Made by a program: the position numbers and the translations under genes
Notes under the pieces: model-generated
The model's database searches: none
Seen by the model: only the letters and a program-made list of their open reading frames with translations
What the model was told of the DNA's origin: nothing
Shown: positions 16,840 to 24,133 of the stretch, in pieces
Position numbering within the stretch: position 1 is the first letter of the stretch
Layout of the letters: every line of letters begins with the position of its first letter
Assembly (NCBI RefSeq): GCF_027270315.1
Contig: NZ_CP114413.1
Location: 620,001-684,000, forward strand
DNA length: 64,000 nt
Direction of reading: 5' to 3'
Source: Streptomyces cinnabarinus
Lineage (GTDB): Bacteria; Actinomycetota; Actinomycetes; Streptomycetales; Streptomycetaceae

Positions 16840-17268
16840 ATGACCGCAAGGGATGTTTCGGACACGGCCGTGGAGGTCGTCCAGCGCGAGATGACGGCCT
16901 TCGCCCGCCGCGCCCGCGCCTCGGCCGGGCGCATGCACCCGGAGCTGTCGCTGGTGTCGTACACCCTGCTCAGTCATCTGGAGGAGAGCGGCGGCTGCCG
17001 GGCCACCGACCTGGCCGCGCACTACGCCCTGGACAAGTCCACGGTGAGCCGCCAGGTGGCCGCGCTGGAGCGCGATCGGCTGATCGGGCGGAGCCCGGAC
17101 CCGGACGACCACCGGGTGCAGCTGCTGCATCTGACGGACGCCGGGCGACGGCTGCTCGGGCAGGTCACCGAGCGGCGGCGGGAAGTCGTACGGGAGCGGC
17201 TCGCGGACTGGGCGGAGGAGGACCTGGAACGGTTCGCCGGGTATCTCGTGCGCTATAACGCCGGTTAG
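16840..17268 (+). CDS. MarR-family transcriptional regulator
   Basis: A 142-residue winged-helix regulator: LSLVSYTLLSHLEESG, then the recognition helix region ATDLAAHYALDKSTVSRQV and the wing GRSPDPDDHRVQLLHLT, with dimerisation helices at both ends. No ribosome-binding site is visible in the 15 nt before the ATG, so translation may be leaderless or weak. It ends by overlapping the convergent acetyltransferase gene by 4 bp. The 200 bp in front of it contain no evident operator palindrome. The target is unknown. Confidence 0.87.
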   Translation: MTARDVSDTAVEVVQREMTAFARRARASAGRMHPELSLVSYTLLSHLEESGGCRATDLAAHYALDKSTVSRQVAALERDRLIGRSPDPDDHRVQLLHLTDAGRRLLGQVTERRREVVRERLADWAEEDLERFAGYLVRYNAG

Positions 17269-17975
17269 GCCACCGGCTCCAGCAGATCGCCCGGGACGCG
17301 CGTGCCGAGGAAGACAGTGCTACGGCGCAGGCGGAAGCCCAGGGCCTCGTACAGGCGGATCGCGCCGGCGTTGTCGGCGCCGGTGTGCAGGAAGGGCGTC
17401 TCGCCGCGCTCCTGGATGCCCTGGGCGACGGCACGCACCAGCCGTCCGGCAAGACCCTGGCCCCGGACGGCGGGGTCGGTGCAGACCGCGCTGATCTCCG
17501 TCCAGCCGGGCGGCCGCAGCCGCTCCCCGGCCATCGCGACGAGCGCGCCGCCCCGGCGTATGCCCAGGTAGGTGCCCATGTCCAGGGTGCGGGGCAGGAA
17601 CGGTCCGGGGCGGGTGCGGGCGACCAGGTCGAGCATCTCGGGCACGTCGGCGGGACCGAGGCGGACCGCCTCCGGGTCGATCGCGCCGATCACGTCCTCG
17701 CCGACCAGCTGCACGCCCTCGACGCGGAAGAAGGTCTCCCAGCCCTCGGGGGCCCGGCCCCCGAACCCGATCAGCAGGGCCTCGCCGCCCGGACCGGCGA
17801 GCGCGGCGACGTCCGCCCAGTCCGTGGCGTCCGGCTCATCGGGGAGGGCGACCCAGGGCGACACCTCGACGGGGTAGCGCAGGACCCGGCCACGCCGCTC
17901 GGCGAACCGGGTGTGCGGGCCGGTCAGCGCGGCCAGCGCCGGATTGTCGAGCACTCGGTCGTACGCCTTGGACAT
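17265..17975 (-). CDS. GNAT-family N-acetyltransferase
   Basis: A 236-residue protein whose C-terminal half is a GNAT domain: EISAVCTDPAVRGQGLAGRL contains the acetyl-CoA pyrophosphate loop (R/Q-x-x-G-x-A), and FLHTGADNAGAIRLYEALGF is the conserved motif B end with the usual Tyr. The N-terminal half (residues 1-110) is another alpha/beta segment, perhaps a degenerate GNAT fold as in FR47-like proteins. The ATG at 17975 has GAGGGA upstream. The substrate is not predictable. Confidence 0.85.
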   Translation of the reverse strand: MSKAYDRVLDNPALAALTGPHTRFAERRGRVLRYPVEVSPWVALPDEPDATDWADVAALAGPGGEALLIGFGGRAPEGWETFFRVEGVQLVGEDVIGAIDPEAVRLGPADVPEMLDLVARTRPGPFLPRTLDMGTYLGIRRGGALVAMAGERLRPPGWTEISAVCTDPAVRGQGLAGRLVRAVAQGIQERGETPFLHTGADNAGAIRLYEALGFRLRRSTVFLGTRVPGDLLEPVA

Positions 17976-18115
17976 GGGTTCCCTCACTCCTTCGCTGCCA
18001 CAGAAGCCAAGCAAGATCGGCCGGTGGCTATTCCCACCCGGTCGGACCAGTACCGTTGGATGCGGAACGTACTGATCACGGCCGTCGCGCGCGGCGGTCT
18101 GGAGGCACTCCCCGT

Positions 18116-18721
18116 ATGCATGTCACCCGAGGCTTCACCGGGCGCCCCCGCGTCCATAACCCCGGCCTGCCACCGGGCCAGTACGACGCGGGCGACGACT
18201 GGCCCGTCCTGTCCGCCGAGGTCACCCCCGAGCTGGCGCCCGACGCGTGGACGTTCCGCGTCGACGGCCTCGTCGCGGAGCCCCGTACCTGGACCTGGGA
18301 CGAGGCCCACGCGCTGCCCGGGTCGGCGTACGAGGGTGACATCCACTGCGTGACGAGCTGGTCGAAGTTCGGGGTGCGGTTCGGGGGTGTCTCCCTGGAC
18401 GCCTTCCTGGATGTGGTCCGGCCCCATGAGTCGGCCACCCATGTCGTGGCGTACTCACACACCGGCTACACCACGAACCTCCCGCTCGCGGACCTGACCG
18501 GCGGGCGGGCGTGGATCGCCTGGGAGTACGACGGGCAGCCGCTGGCCCCGGAGCACGGTGGCCCGGCACGGCTGCTGGTGCCGCATCTGTACTTCTGGAA
18601 GAGCGCGAAGTGGATCGCCGGTCTGCGCGTCCTCGACCACGACGAGCCGGGCTTCTGGGAGCGGAACGGCTATCACGAGCGGGGCAACCCCTGGGAAGAG
18701 CAGCGGTACACCGGTGACTGA
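18116..18721 (+). CDS. YedY/sulfite-oxidase-like molybdopterin oxidoreductase
   Basis: A 201-residue protein of the oxidoreductase molybdopterin-binding fold. DAWTFRVDGLVAEPRTWTWDE opens the domain and the molybdenum-ligating cysteine is at about C78 in GDIHCVTSWSKFGVRFGGV. It has no Tat signal, so unlike MsrP/YedY it stays in the cytoplasm. The next gene, a flavin reductase, overlaps it by 8 bp, implying a coupled electron-transfer pair acting on an unknown substrate. The start at 18116 has TGGAGG about 10 nt upstream. Confidence 0.88.
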   Translation: MHVTRGFTGRPRVHNPGLPPGQYDAGDDWPVLSAEVTPELAPDAWTFRVDGLVAEPRTWTWDEAHALPGSAYEGDIHCVTSWSKFGVRFGGVSLDAFLDVVRPHESATHVVAYSHTGYTTNLPLADLTGGRAWIAWEYDGQPLAPEHGGPARLLVPHLYFWKSAKWIAGLRVLDHDEPGFWERNGYHERGNPWEEQRYTGD

Positions 18722-19469
18722 GACCTTCACTCCCCCGACCCGCTTCGCCGTACCCGGGCGTATCGCGGTCAGCAACCAGACGGCGACGCTGTGGCAGCCC
18801 GCCACCATCGCCGAGATCCGGCGCGAGACCCCGCGCGCGGCCACCGTGCGGCTCGCGGTGCCCGCCTGGACGGGGCATGTGCCCGGCCAGCACCTGATGC
18901 TCCGGCTGACCGCCGAGGACGGCTACGCGGCCCAGCGTCACTACTCGATCGCGTCGGCCCCCGACGAATCCGGGCACATCGAGCTGACCCTCGACCATGT
19001 CGAGGGCGGCGAGGTCTCCGGCTGGTTCCACGGCCAGGCCCGGCCCGGCGACCGGGTCGAGGTGCGTGGCCCGGTGAGCGGCTTCTTCGCCTGGCCCGGG
19101 GACCGGCCCGCGCTGCTGATCGGCGCCGGATCCGGCGTCGTACCGCTGATGTCGATGGTCCGCCACCACCGCGCCCGCGCCCTGGACGTGCCGCTACGGC
19201 TGCTGGTATCCGCGCGCAGCCCCGAGGAGCTGATCTACGCGCGGGAGTACGGCACGGAGACGACGCCGGTGTTCACCCGGAGCGCCCCGGAGGGTGTACC
19301 GGTCGGACGGATGTCTGCCACGCATGTGGCGCCGCTCCTGGCCGCGCAGCCGCCCGGCGGCTGGGAGGCCTACGTCTGCGGCTCCAACGGCTTCGCCGAG
19401 CACGCCTCACGCCTGCTCGTCGCCGCCGGCCAGCCGGTCGACCGGATCCGGATCGAACGCTTCGGCTGA
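18714..19469 (+). CDS. FAD/NAD(P)-binding ferredoxin-reductase-like oxidoreductase
   Basis: A 251-residue FNR-type reductase lacking any iron-sulfur domain. The FAD motif RHYSIASAP (R-x-Y-S) is near residue 78, LLIGAGSGVVPLMSMV is the nucleotide-binding glycine motif, and YVCGSNGFAEHASRLL is the C-terminal NAD(P) segment. The GTG start at 18714 overlaps the end of the molybdoprotein gene, so the two are translationally coupled and the reductase is most likely the electron partner of that protein. Confidence 0.87.
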   Translation: MTETFTPPTRFAVPGRIAVSNQTATLWQPATIAEIRRETPRAATVRLAVPAWTGHVPGQHLMLRLTAEDGYAAQRHYSIASAPDESGHIELTLDHVEGGEVSGWFHGQARPGDRVEVRGPVSGFFAWPGDRPALLIGAGSGVVPLMSMVRHHRARALDVPLRLLVSARSPEELIYAREYGTETTPVFTRSAPEGVPVGRMSATHVAPLLAAQPPGGWEAYVCGSNGFAEHASRLLVAAGQPVDRIRIERFG

Positions 19470-19488
19470 CGCCCCGGGGCCGCGGCAA

Positions 19489-19499
19489 TGGTCCGACCA
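19489..19499. promoter_or_regulatory. TGGTC/GACCA palindrome upstream of the acetyl esterase
   Basis: TGGTCCGACCA carries the two half-sites of a DasR-like operator but with a 1-bp instead of a 2-bp centre. It is 116 bp before the esterase start. On its own it is weak; it is listed because the same half-sites recur at 6202 and 20641. Confidence 0.25.
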
Positions 19500-19614
19500 C
19501 CGGAGACGGCTCGACACCGTCGCGCCCACACCCGGGGCACCGACCTGGCGAAAGGTCCGATCACCGACGTACCTTGTGATCATCCGTGCCTCCTCTTCGC
19601 AAAGGCGGTCATCC

Positions 19615-20583
19615 ATGGCCCTGTTCGACCTTCCGCTCGACGAACTGCGCGAGTACGTCAGTGAGTCCGTCGCTCCCGAGGACTTCGACTCCTTCTGGTC
19701 CAAGACCCTCCAGGAGGCCCGTGAGCACGATCTGGACGCCCGCTTCGAGCCGGTCGACACGGGACTGTCCACGGTGACGGTGTACGACGTGACGTTCGCC
19801 GGGTTCGGCGGCCACCCGGTGAAGGGCTGGCTGACGCTGCCCGCGGCGGCGGAGGAGCCGCTGCCGCTGGTGGTGGAGTTCATCGGCTACGGCGGCGGGC
19901 GCGGACTGCCGCACGAGCATCTGCTGTGGGCGTCCTCGGGGCGGGCCCACTTCGTGATGGACACCCGCGGCCAGGGCAGCGCGTGGGGCGGTGGCGGCGG
20001 TACGGCGGACCCGGTAGGCGGGGCGCCCGCGTTCCCCGGGTTCATGACGCGCGGGATCGACGCGCCCGAGAACTACTACTACCGGCGGGTGTTCACGGAC
20101 GCGGTACGGGCGGTGGAGGCGGCCCGTTCGCATCCGCTGACCGACGCCTCGCGCACCGTGGCGCTGGGCTCCAGCCAGGGTGGCGGGATCACGATCGCCG
20201 TGGGCGGCCTGGTGCCGGATCTGAAGGCTGTCGCTCCGGATGTGCCGTTCCTGTGCGACTACCCGCGCGCGACCACACTGACGGACCGTCACCCCTACCG
20301 TGAGATCGGCCTCTACCTCAAGACGCACCGCGGCCGCACCGAGGACGCGCTGCGCACGCTCTCCTACTTCGACGGTGTCCACTTCGCCGCCCGCGGCCGG
20401 GCCCCGGCCCTGTTCTCGGCCGCCCTGGAGGACCAGACCTGCCCGCCCTCCACCGTCTTCGCGGCCTTCAACGCCTGGGCCCACGAGGACAAGACGATCG
20501 AGGTGTACGAGTTCAACGACCATGAGGGCGGCGGCCCTTACCACGACGCGGCCAAGCTCCGCTGGCTGCGGTCGTACACCTGA
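19615..20583 (+). CDS. Acetyl xylan esterase / cephalosporin-C deacetylase (CE7)
   Basis: A 322-residue alpha/beta hydrolase of carbohydrate-esterase family 7. The catalytic triad is visible: S187 in ALGSSQGGG, D273 in LEDQTCPPS and H303 in NDHEGGG. RGQG after the oxyanion region (VMDTRGQGS) is the family's second signature. CE7 enzymes remove acetyl groups from xylo-oligosaccharides and similar small esters inside the cell, and no signal peptide is present here. The ATG at 19615 follows an AAAGGCGG. A strong hairpin 17 bp after the stop is its terminator. Confidence 0.92.
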   Translation: MALFDLPLDELREYVSESVAPEDFDSFWSKTLQEAREHDLDARFEPVDTGLSTVTVYDVTFAGFGGHPVKGWLTLPAAAEEPLPLVVEFIGYGGGRGLPHEHLLWASSGRAHFVMDTRGQGSAWGGGGGTADPVGGAPAFPGFMTRGIDAPENYYYRRVFTDAVRAVEAARSHPLTDASRTVALGSSQGGGITIAVGGLVPDLKAVAPDVPFLCDYPRATTLTDRHPYREIGLYLKTHRGRTEDALRTLSYFDGVHFAARGRAPALFSAALEDQTCPPSTVFAAFNAWAHEDKTIEVYEFNDHEGGGPYHDAAKLRWLRSYT

Positions 20584-20599
20584 CGAAAGCGGGGCCCGG

Positions 20600-20626
20600 C
20601 GGGCCGGTTTCGGCCGAACCGGCCCG
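20600..20626 (+). terminator. Hairpin terminator after the acetyl esterase gene
   Basis: CGGGCCGGTT (20600-20609) and AACCGGCCCG (20617-20626) are perfect 10-bp arms around a 7-nt loop, 17 bp after the esterase stop codon. There is no U-tract, as is usual in Streptomyces. Confidence 0.7.
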
Positions 20627-20640
20627 ATGCCCTTCCCTGG

Positions 20641-20652
20641 TGGTTTAGACCA
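20641..20652. promoter_or_regulatory. Operator-like palindrome in the GntR gene promoter
   Basis: TGGTTTAGACCA differs by one base from the DasR core TGGTCTAGACCA. It lies 66 bp before the start of a HutC-type GntR regulator gene and next to a TAGAT that could be its -10. HutC/DasR-group regulators bind sites of this kind, so autoregulation by the downstream product is the simplest reading; DasR control is the alternative. Confidence 0.55.
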
Positions 20653-20717
20653 ATGCTAGATCTGGTGGCGCAATGAGTCGGCACGACTACGGCACGTCAT
20701 CAACAGGAGGGCGCGGC

Positions 20718-21461
20718 ATGGCCCGCACCACCCCGCACGACCACCCGCTCACCGAGGGGCAGCCCCTCTACTGGCGCATCGCGACGCAGTTGCTCGACGA
20801 ACTGCGCGACGGGACGATCCCGCCCGGCGAACGCCTGCCGGGCGAACGGCACTTGGCGCAACACTACGGGGTCAGCAGGGAGACCGTACGGCAGGCCCTG
20901 GAAGTGCTGCGGCACGACGGCCTGGTCGCCACCGACCGGCGCGGCAGCCACGCCACGCTGCCCGGCCAGCCGGTGGAGAACCCCGCGGCGCTGACCTTCC
21001 CGGTCGGCGCCCGGGCGGCCGATCCGGGCGCCGTGGACCGGGCGACGGTCACCTGGGAGGCCCCTCCGCCGGGCCACGCCCAGGCGCTGGGCCTCGCCCC
21101 GCACCGCCCGACCCTGGTGCACCGCTACGAGTCCGCGGGCGCCGGCGGACAGGGCCGCCGGACGGCCGTGACCTCGTTCTCGGCCGTGGCGCTCGCCGAG
21201 GTCGAGGAGCTGGGCCGCTACAAGGAGCGCGCCGACGGCTCGACCTCGGCCCAGTTGTGCCGCGCCTACGACTGGATGCGCAAGGCGGGCCTGACCCTGC
21301 ACCACCGGGACGCCATCACCCCGCTCGCGGGCGCCTCCTCGGTCCGGGTCACCCGGCGCGTGCACGACCAGTACGCCCGCCCGCTGGAGATCACCGACCT
21401 GCTGGTGGACGCCCGGCAGGACGCGCTGGTCTACGAGTTCACGCTCCCGGCGGCCGGCTGA
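20718..21461 (+). CDS. GntR-family (HutC subfamily) transcriptional regulator
   Basis: A 247-residue regulator with an N-terminal GntR winged helix (PPGERLPGERHLAQHYGVSR then ETVRQALEVLRHDGLV) and a C-terminal UTRA ligand domain (LVHRYESAG ... LEITDLLVDARQDALVYEF). UTRA domains often bind sugar phosphates or amino-acid derivatives. The ATG at 20718 has AGGAGGG 6 nt upstream, which decides it over an ATG at 20673. A GntR-type operator overlaps its promoter. Its 3' end overlaps the convergent methyltransferase gene by 31 bp. Confidence 0.9.
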   Translation: MARTTPHDHPLTEGQPLYWRIATQLLDELRDGTIPPGERLPGERHLAQHYGVSRETVRQALEVLRHDGLVATDRRGSHATLPGQPVENPAALTFPVGARAADPGAVDRATVTWEAPPPGHAQALGLAPHRPTLVHRYESAGAGGQGRRTAVTSFSAVALAEVEELGRYKERADGSTSAQLCRAYDWMRKAGLTLHHRDAITPLAGASSVRVTRRVHDQYARPLEITDLLVDARQDALVYEFTLPAAG

Positions 21462-22186
21462 TCCAGCGCGCGCCGGGCGATCACCATCCGGACCCGCGGA
21501 CTGCCGTCGCGGCGCTGCCCGAACTCGGGCAGCGCCGTCAACTCCACCGCCAGACCGGCACGTTCCAGCTCCCGGCGCACCTCGCCGAGCCGGAAGGCGC
21601 GGTAGTACATCACGAACGGCGGGCGCCAGACAGCATTGCGCACCCGCATCACCGCGTCGAAGCCGAACAGCATCCAGTACGCGCACGAGGTGGGCCTGGG
21701 CGGGGCGACGACCGGGAAGACGAAGGCGCCGCCGGGTCGCAGGACGGAGTGCACCTGGGCGAACAGGCCCGGCAGTTCGCGCGGCAGGAAGTGCCCGAAC
21801 GCCCCGAAGCTCACCACCAGGTCGAAGGCCGGGGCGAAGGGCAGGGCGCGGGCGTCGGCCCGGACGTAGGAGACGGTCGGCGTGGGCTTCCGGCGGCGCT
21901 CGCGCGCGATCGCGAGCATGCCCGCGCTGAAGTCGACCCCGGTGACGCCGTCTCGGCACACCCGCGCGAGGACGTCGATCCCGGCGCCCGTGCCGCAGCA
22001 CAGATCGAGTCCGGTACCGAAGGGGCCCATCCGTTCCAGTGCCGCGGCGACGGCGTCGAGCACCGAGTCCGGGGTGCGGAAGGGGGTGTGGTCGAACTTC
22101 GGGGCCAGCAGGTCGTAGCCGCGCTCGACGGACGACAGTGCCTGGACGGCGAGTTCGCGCAGGGAGGGGCCTTCGGGGCTGAACAT
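21431..22186 (-). CDS. Class I SAM-dependent methyltransferase
   Basis: A 251-residue protein with the SAM-binding motif GLDLCCGTGAGIDVLA (near residues 58-73), the acidic end of strand 2 in VTGVDFSAGMLAIAR, and LVVSFGAFGHFLPRE then LRPGGAFVFPVV as later motifs. The substrate is unknown. It is next to a PadR regulator gene that lies 22 bp upstream in the same direction, so the two may form an operon. A stretch of its 3' end (31 bp) overlaps the GntR gene on the other strand. Confidence 0.86.
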   Translation of the reverse strand: MFSPEGPSLRELAVQALSSVERGYDLLAPKFDHTPFRTPDSVLDAVAAALERMGPFGTGLDLCCGTGAGIDVLARVCRDGVTGVDFSAGMLAIARERRRKPTPTVSYVRADARALPFAPAFDLVVSFGAFGHFLPRELPGLFAQVHSVLRPGGAFVFPVVAPPRPTSCAYWMLFGFDAVMRVRNAVWRPPFVMYYRAFRLGEVRRELERAGLAVELTALPEFGQRRDGSPRVRMVIARRALDQPAAGSVNS

Positions 22187-22208
22187 CCGCGTCAGCTTAG
22201 AGGACGGG

Positions 22209-22772
22209 TCAGCTCAGGGGTGCCCGCTGCTCGACGACCGTACGGACGCGTTCGCACCAGCGCAGGATCTCCCGCTCGTAGGCGAGACCGGCCTGGAGGG
22301 TGAGATACGGCCCGACGCGGTCGGTCTCGCGCAGGTACTCCTCCTCGGTCCGCCCGGCCAGGAGCCGGTCCCGGACCCGCTCGTAGCGGGCGAGTTTGCC
22401 CCGCGCCCAGGACATCCGCTCCTCGACGAGGGCGCGGGTCGCCGCAGGGTCCGACTCGTCCATGGCCTGGATCTTGATCAGCAGTTCGTCCCGCATCGCG
22501 GCGGGCCGCCGGACCGGCTCGACCGCGAACGCGCGCAGCTCCTCGCGGCCGGTCTCGGTCAGCGTGAACATCCGCTTGTTGGGCCGGCGCTCCTGCTGCA
22601 CCACCCGGGCCTGGACCAGGCCGTCCTGTGCCAGTCGCTCCAGCTCGCGGTAGAGCTGCTGCGGGGTCGCCGCCCAGAAGTTCGCGAGCGACACGTCGAA
22701 CAGCTTGGACAGCTCGTAGCCCGAGGCCTCCCCCTCCAGGAGGGCGGCGAGAACGGCGTGCTTCAGAGACAT
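22209..22772 (-). CDS. PadR-family transcriptional regulator
   Basis: A 187-residue protein with the PadR winged helix (SLKHAVLAALLEGEASGYEL, then FWAATPQQLYRELERLAQDGLV) and the C-terminal Vir domain. It resembles the regulator at 8669-9211 over the N-terminal domain. It is upstream of and close to the methyltransferase gene, and divergent from the NTF2-like gene at 22854; the 81-bp gap shows no clean palindrome. A phenolic or drug-like ligand is typical of the family but cannot be inferred. Confidence 0.9.
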   Translation of the reverse strand: MSLKHAVLAALLEGEASGYELSKLFDVSLANFWAATPQQLYRELERLAQDGLVQARVVQQERRPNKRMFTLTETGREELRAFAVEPVRRPAAMRDELLIKIQAMDESDPAATRALVEERMSWARGKLARYERVRDRLLAGRTEEEYLRETDRVGPYLTLQAGLAYEREILRWCERVRTVVEQRAPLS

Positions 22773-22853
22773 ATGGACACGCTAGCAGGATGTGATTAAT
22801 CTCTTCTGCACCTACTCAACAAATTGACTATCACCAGGACTGTGGAGGCTGTG

Positions 22854-23252
22854 ATGCGGGCTTTCCGTGAGGCCATCGAGAAGTGGGACCTCGACGCCGC
22901 CGAGGCGCTGCTGGCCGAGGACGTCGTCTTCACCAGCCCGGCCGTGTTCAAGCCGTACCCCGGCAAGGCGATGACCGCGGCGATCCTGCACGGGGTGGCG
23001 CGGGTCTTCGAGGACTTCCGGTACGTCCGTGAGATCAACGACGTGGGCGGCCGCGACCACGCGCTGGTCTTCAAGGCCCGGGTGGGCGACCGGGAGATCC
23101 AGGGCTGCGACTTCATCCACGTCAACGACGACGGCCTGATCGACGAGTTCACGGTGATGGTCCGCCCGCTGTCGGCCGCGCAGGCGCTGGCGGCCGCCAT
23201 GGGCGCGCAGTTCGACCGGATCGCGGAGGAGGCGCAGAAGCGTTCGGCGTGA
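22854..23252 (+). CDS. NTF2-like / SnoaL-like protein
   Basis: A 132-residue protein of the NTF2-like cone fold, close to limonene-epoxide-hydrolase and SnoaL-type proteins: FREAIEKWDLDAAEALLAED then PGKAMTAAILHGVARVFEDF and GCDFIHVNDDGLIDEFTVMV. Family members are small cyclases, isomerases or ligand-binding proteins; no activity can be assigned. The ATG at 22854 is supported by GGAGG 5 nt upstream. In-frame TTG (22824) and GTG (22842, 22851) codons would lengthen the first helix and remain possible. It is divergent from a PadR gene. Confidence 0.78.
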   Translation: MRAFREAIEKWDLDAAEALLAEDVVFTSPAVFKPYPGKAMTAAILHGVARVFEDFRYVREINDVGGRDHALVFKARVGDREIQGCDFIHVNDDGLIDEFTVMVRPLSAAQALAAAMGAQFDRIAEEAQKRSA

Positions 23253-23291
23253 CTCGGCCCCTTCCGCGGCCGTTCGCGGTTGGATGTCCTC

Positions 23292-23897
23292 ATGGGCATC
23301 GACGAGCACGCAGGGCTGATGCGGGCCAACCAGGCGAACTGGGACGCCCGCACCCCCGTCCACCTCGCCAGCCGCTGCTACGGGCTCGACCAGGACCTGG
23401 GTGGCCTGGCCGGACGTGACGTGCTCCACCTCCAGTGCCATCTCGGCACCGAGACGATCGCCTTCGCCGAGGAGGCGGGCGCCGAGATCACCTACGTGCC
23501 GGCGAACGCGTAGGACGCCGTGGTGGCCCTCGGACCGGAGCGGTTCGATGTCGTGTGCACCGGCAAGGGCGCCCTGTGCTACCTGCCGGACCTGCCGCGC
23601 TGGGCCGGTGTGGTGGCCGAACTGCTGTGCCCCGGCGGGATGTTGTACCTGGTCGAGTTCCATCCGCTGCTCAACGGCCCGGCCGTCGAGGGTGCCACCG
23701 ACAGCTTCGAGTGGATGCACGGAATAGGAGAGGTCGTCACCGCGTTGAGCCAGGCAGGACTGACCGTCCGGCGGCTCCGCGAGAGCGACGAGCTGCCGTG
23801 GCAGCGCTGGCCGCACTTGGTCCGCACCCCGTCCGGCTGGTGGCGCCTGCCCGAGCCGCGAATCCCCCTCCTGTACGGACTCCTCGCCACCCGCTGA
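23292..23897 (+). pseudogene. Degraded SAM-dependent methyltransferase gene (in-frame stop plus internal deletion)
   Basis: The N-terminal part (LMRANQANWDARTPVHLASR, then DVLHLQCHLGTETIAFAEEAG) and the C-terminal part (FDVVCTGKGALCYLPDLPRW, then LLCPGGMLYLVEFHPLL and MHGIGEVVTALSQAGLTVRR) belong to one well-known methyltransferase family. They are in the same frame but are split by a TAG at 23511-23513, where the family has a Tyr codon (YDAV). In addition, about 25 residues between the SAM-motif region and ...YVPAN are missing, including the expected VTGVDFS strand. Both lesions remove the SAM pocket, so the gene is dead unless a short fragment has a new role. Confidence 0.78.
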
Positions 23898-24133
23898 GCC
23901 CGCGTGGTACGGTCCCACCAGCACTTGTGTACGCCCGGTCCTGGGCGCCGGTGCCAGTTCTCCTTCAGTCAGCCGGTTCTCACCGGCTCTCTCTCCACCT
24001 CGTGACCTGCGGTTCCGCCGTACCCCGAGGTGTCGTTCCCGCCGCACGAAGGCGCTCTGTCCGCCTCGTTTCCGCGGCCTTCCCCCTCCCTGCGCATGTC
24101 CCATGCCGTAAGTCCGTGAAAGGACCCACTCCC
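23898..24133 (+). promoter_or_regulatory. C-rich leader of the rho-like gene with a hairpin
   Basis: The 236 bp before the Rho paralogue contain no gene. The part from about 23955 to 24105 is strikingly pyrimidine-rich and poor in G runs, for example CTCTCTCCACCTCG, and a hairpin AGCCGGT-tctc-ACCGGCT sits at 23971-23988, directly followed by a CT-rich run. C-rich unstructured RNA is what Rho binds, and rho genes are known to be attenuated by Rho in their own leaders. An autoregulatory leader is therefore plausible. Confidence 0.45.

Noticed and set aside
22773..22853. GTGAT...ATCAC pair between PadR and NTF2-like genes as an operator
   Set aside because: The 5-bp halves are almost 40 bp apart, which is easily chance; no symmetric site of useful length was found.
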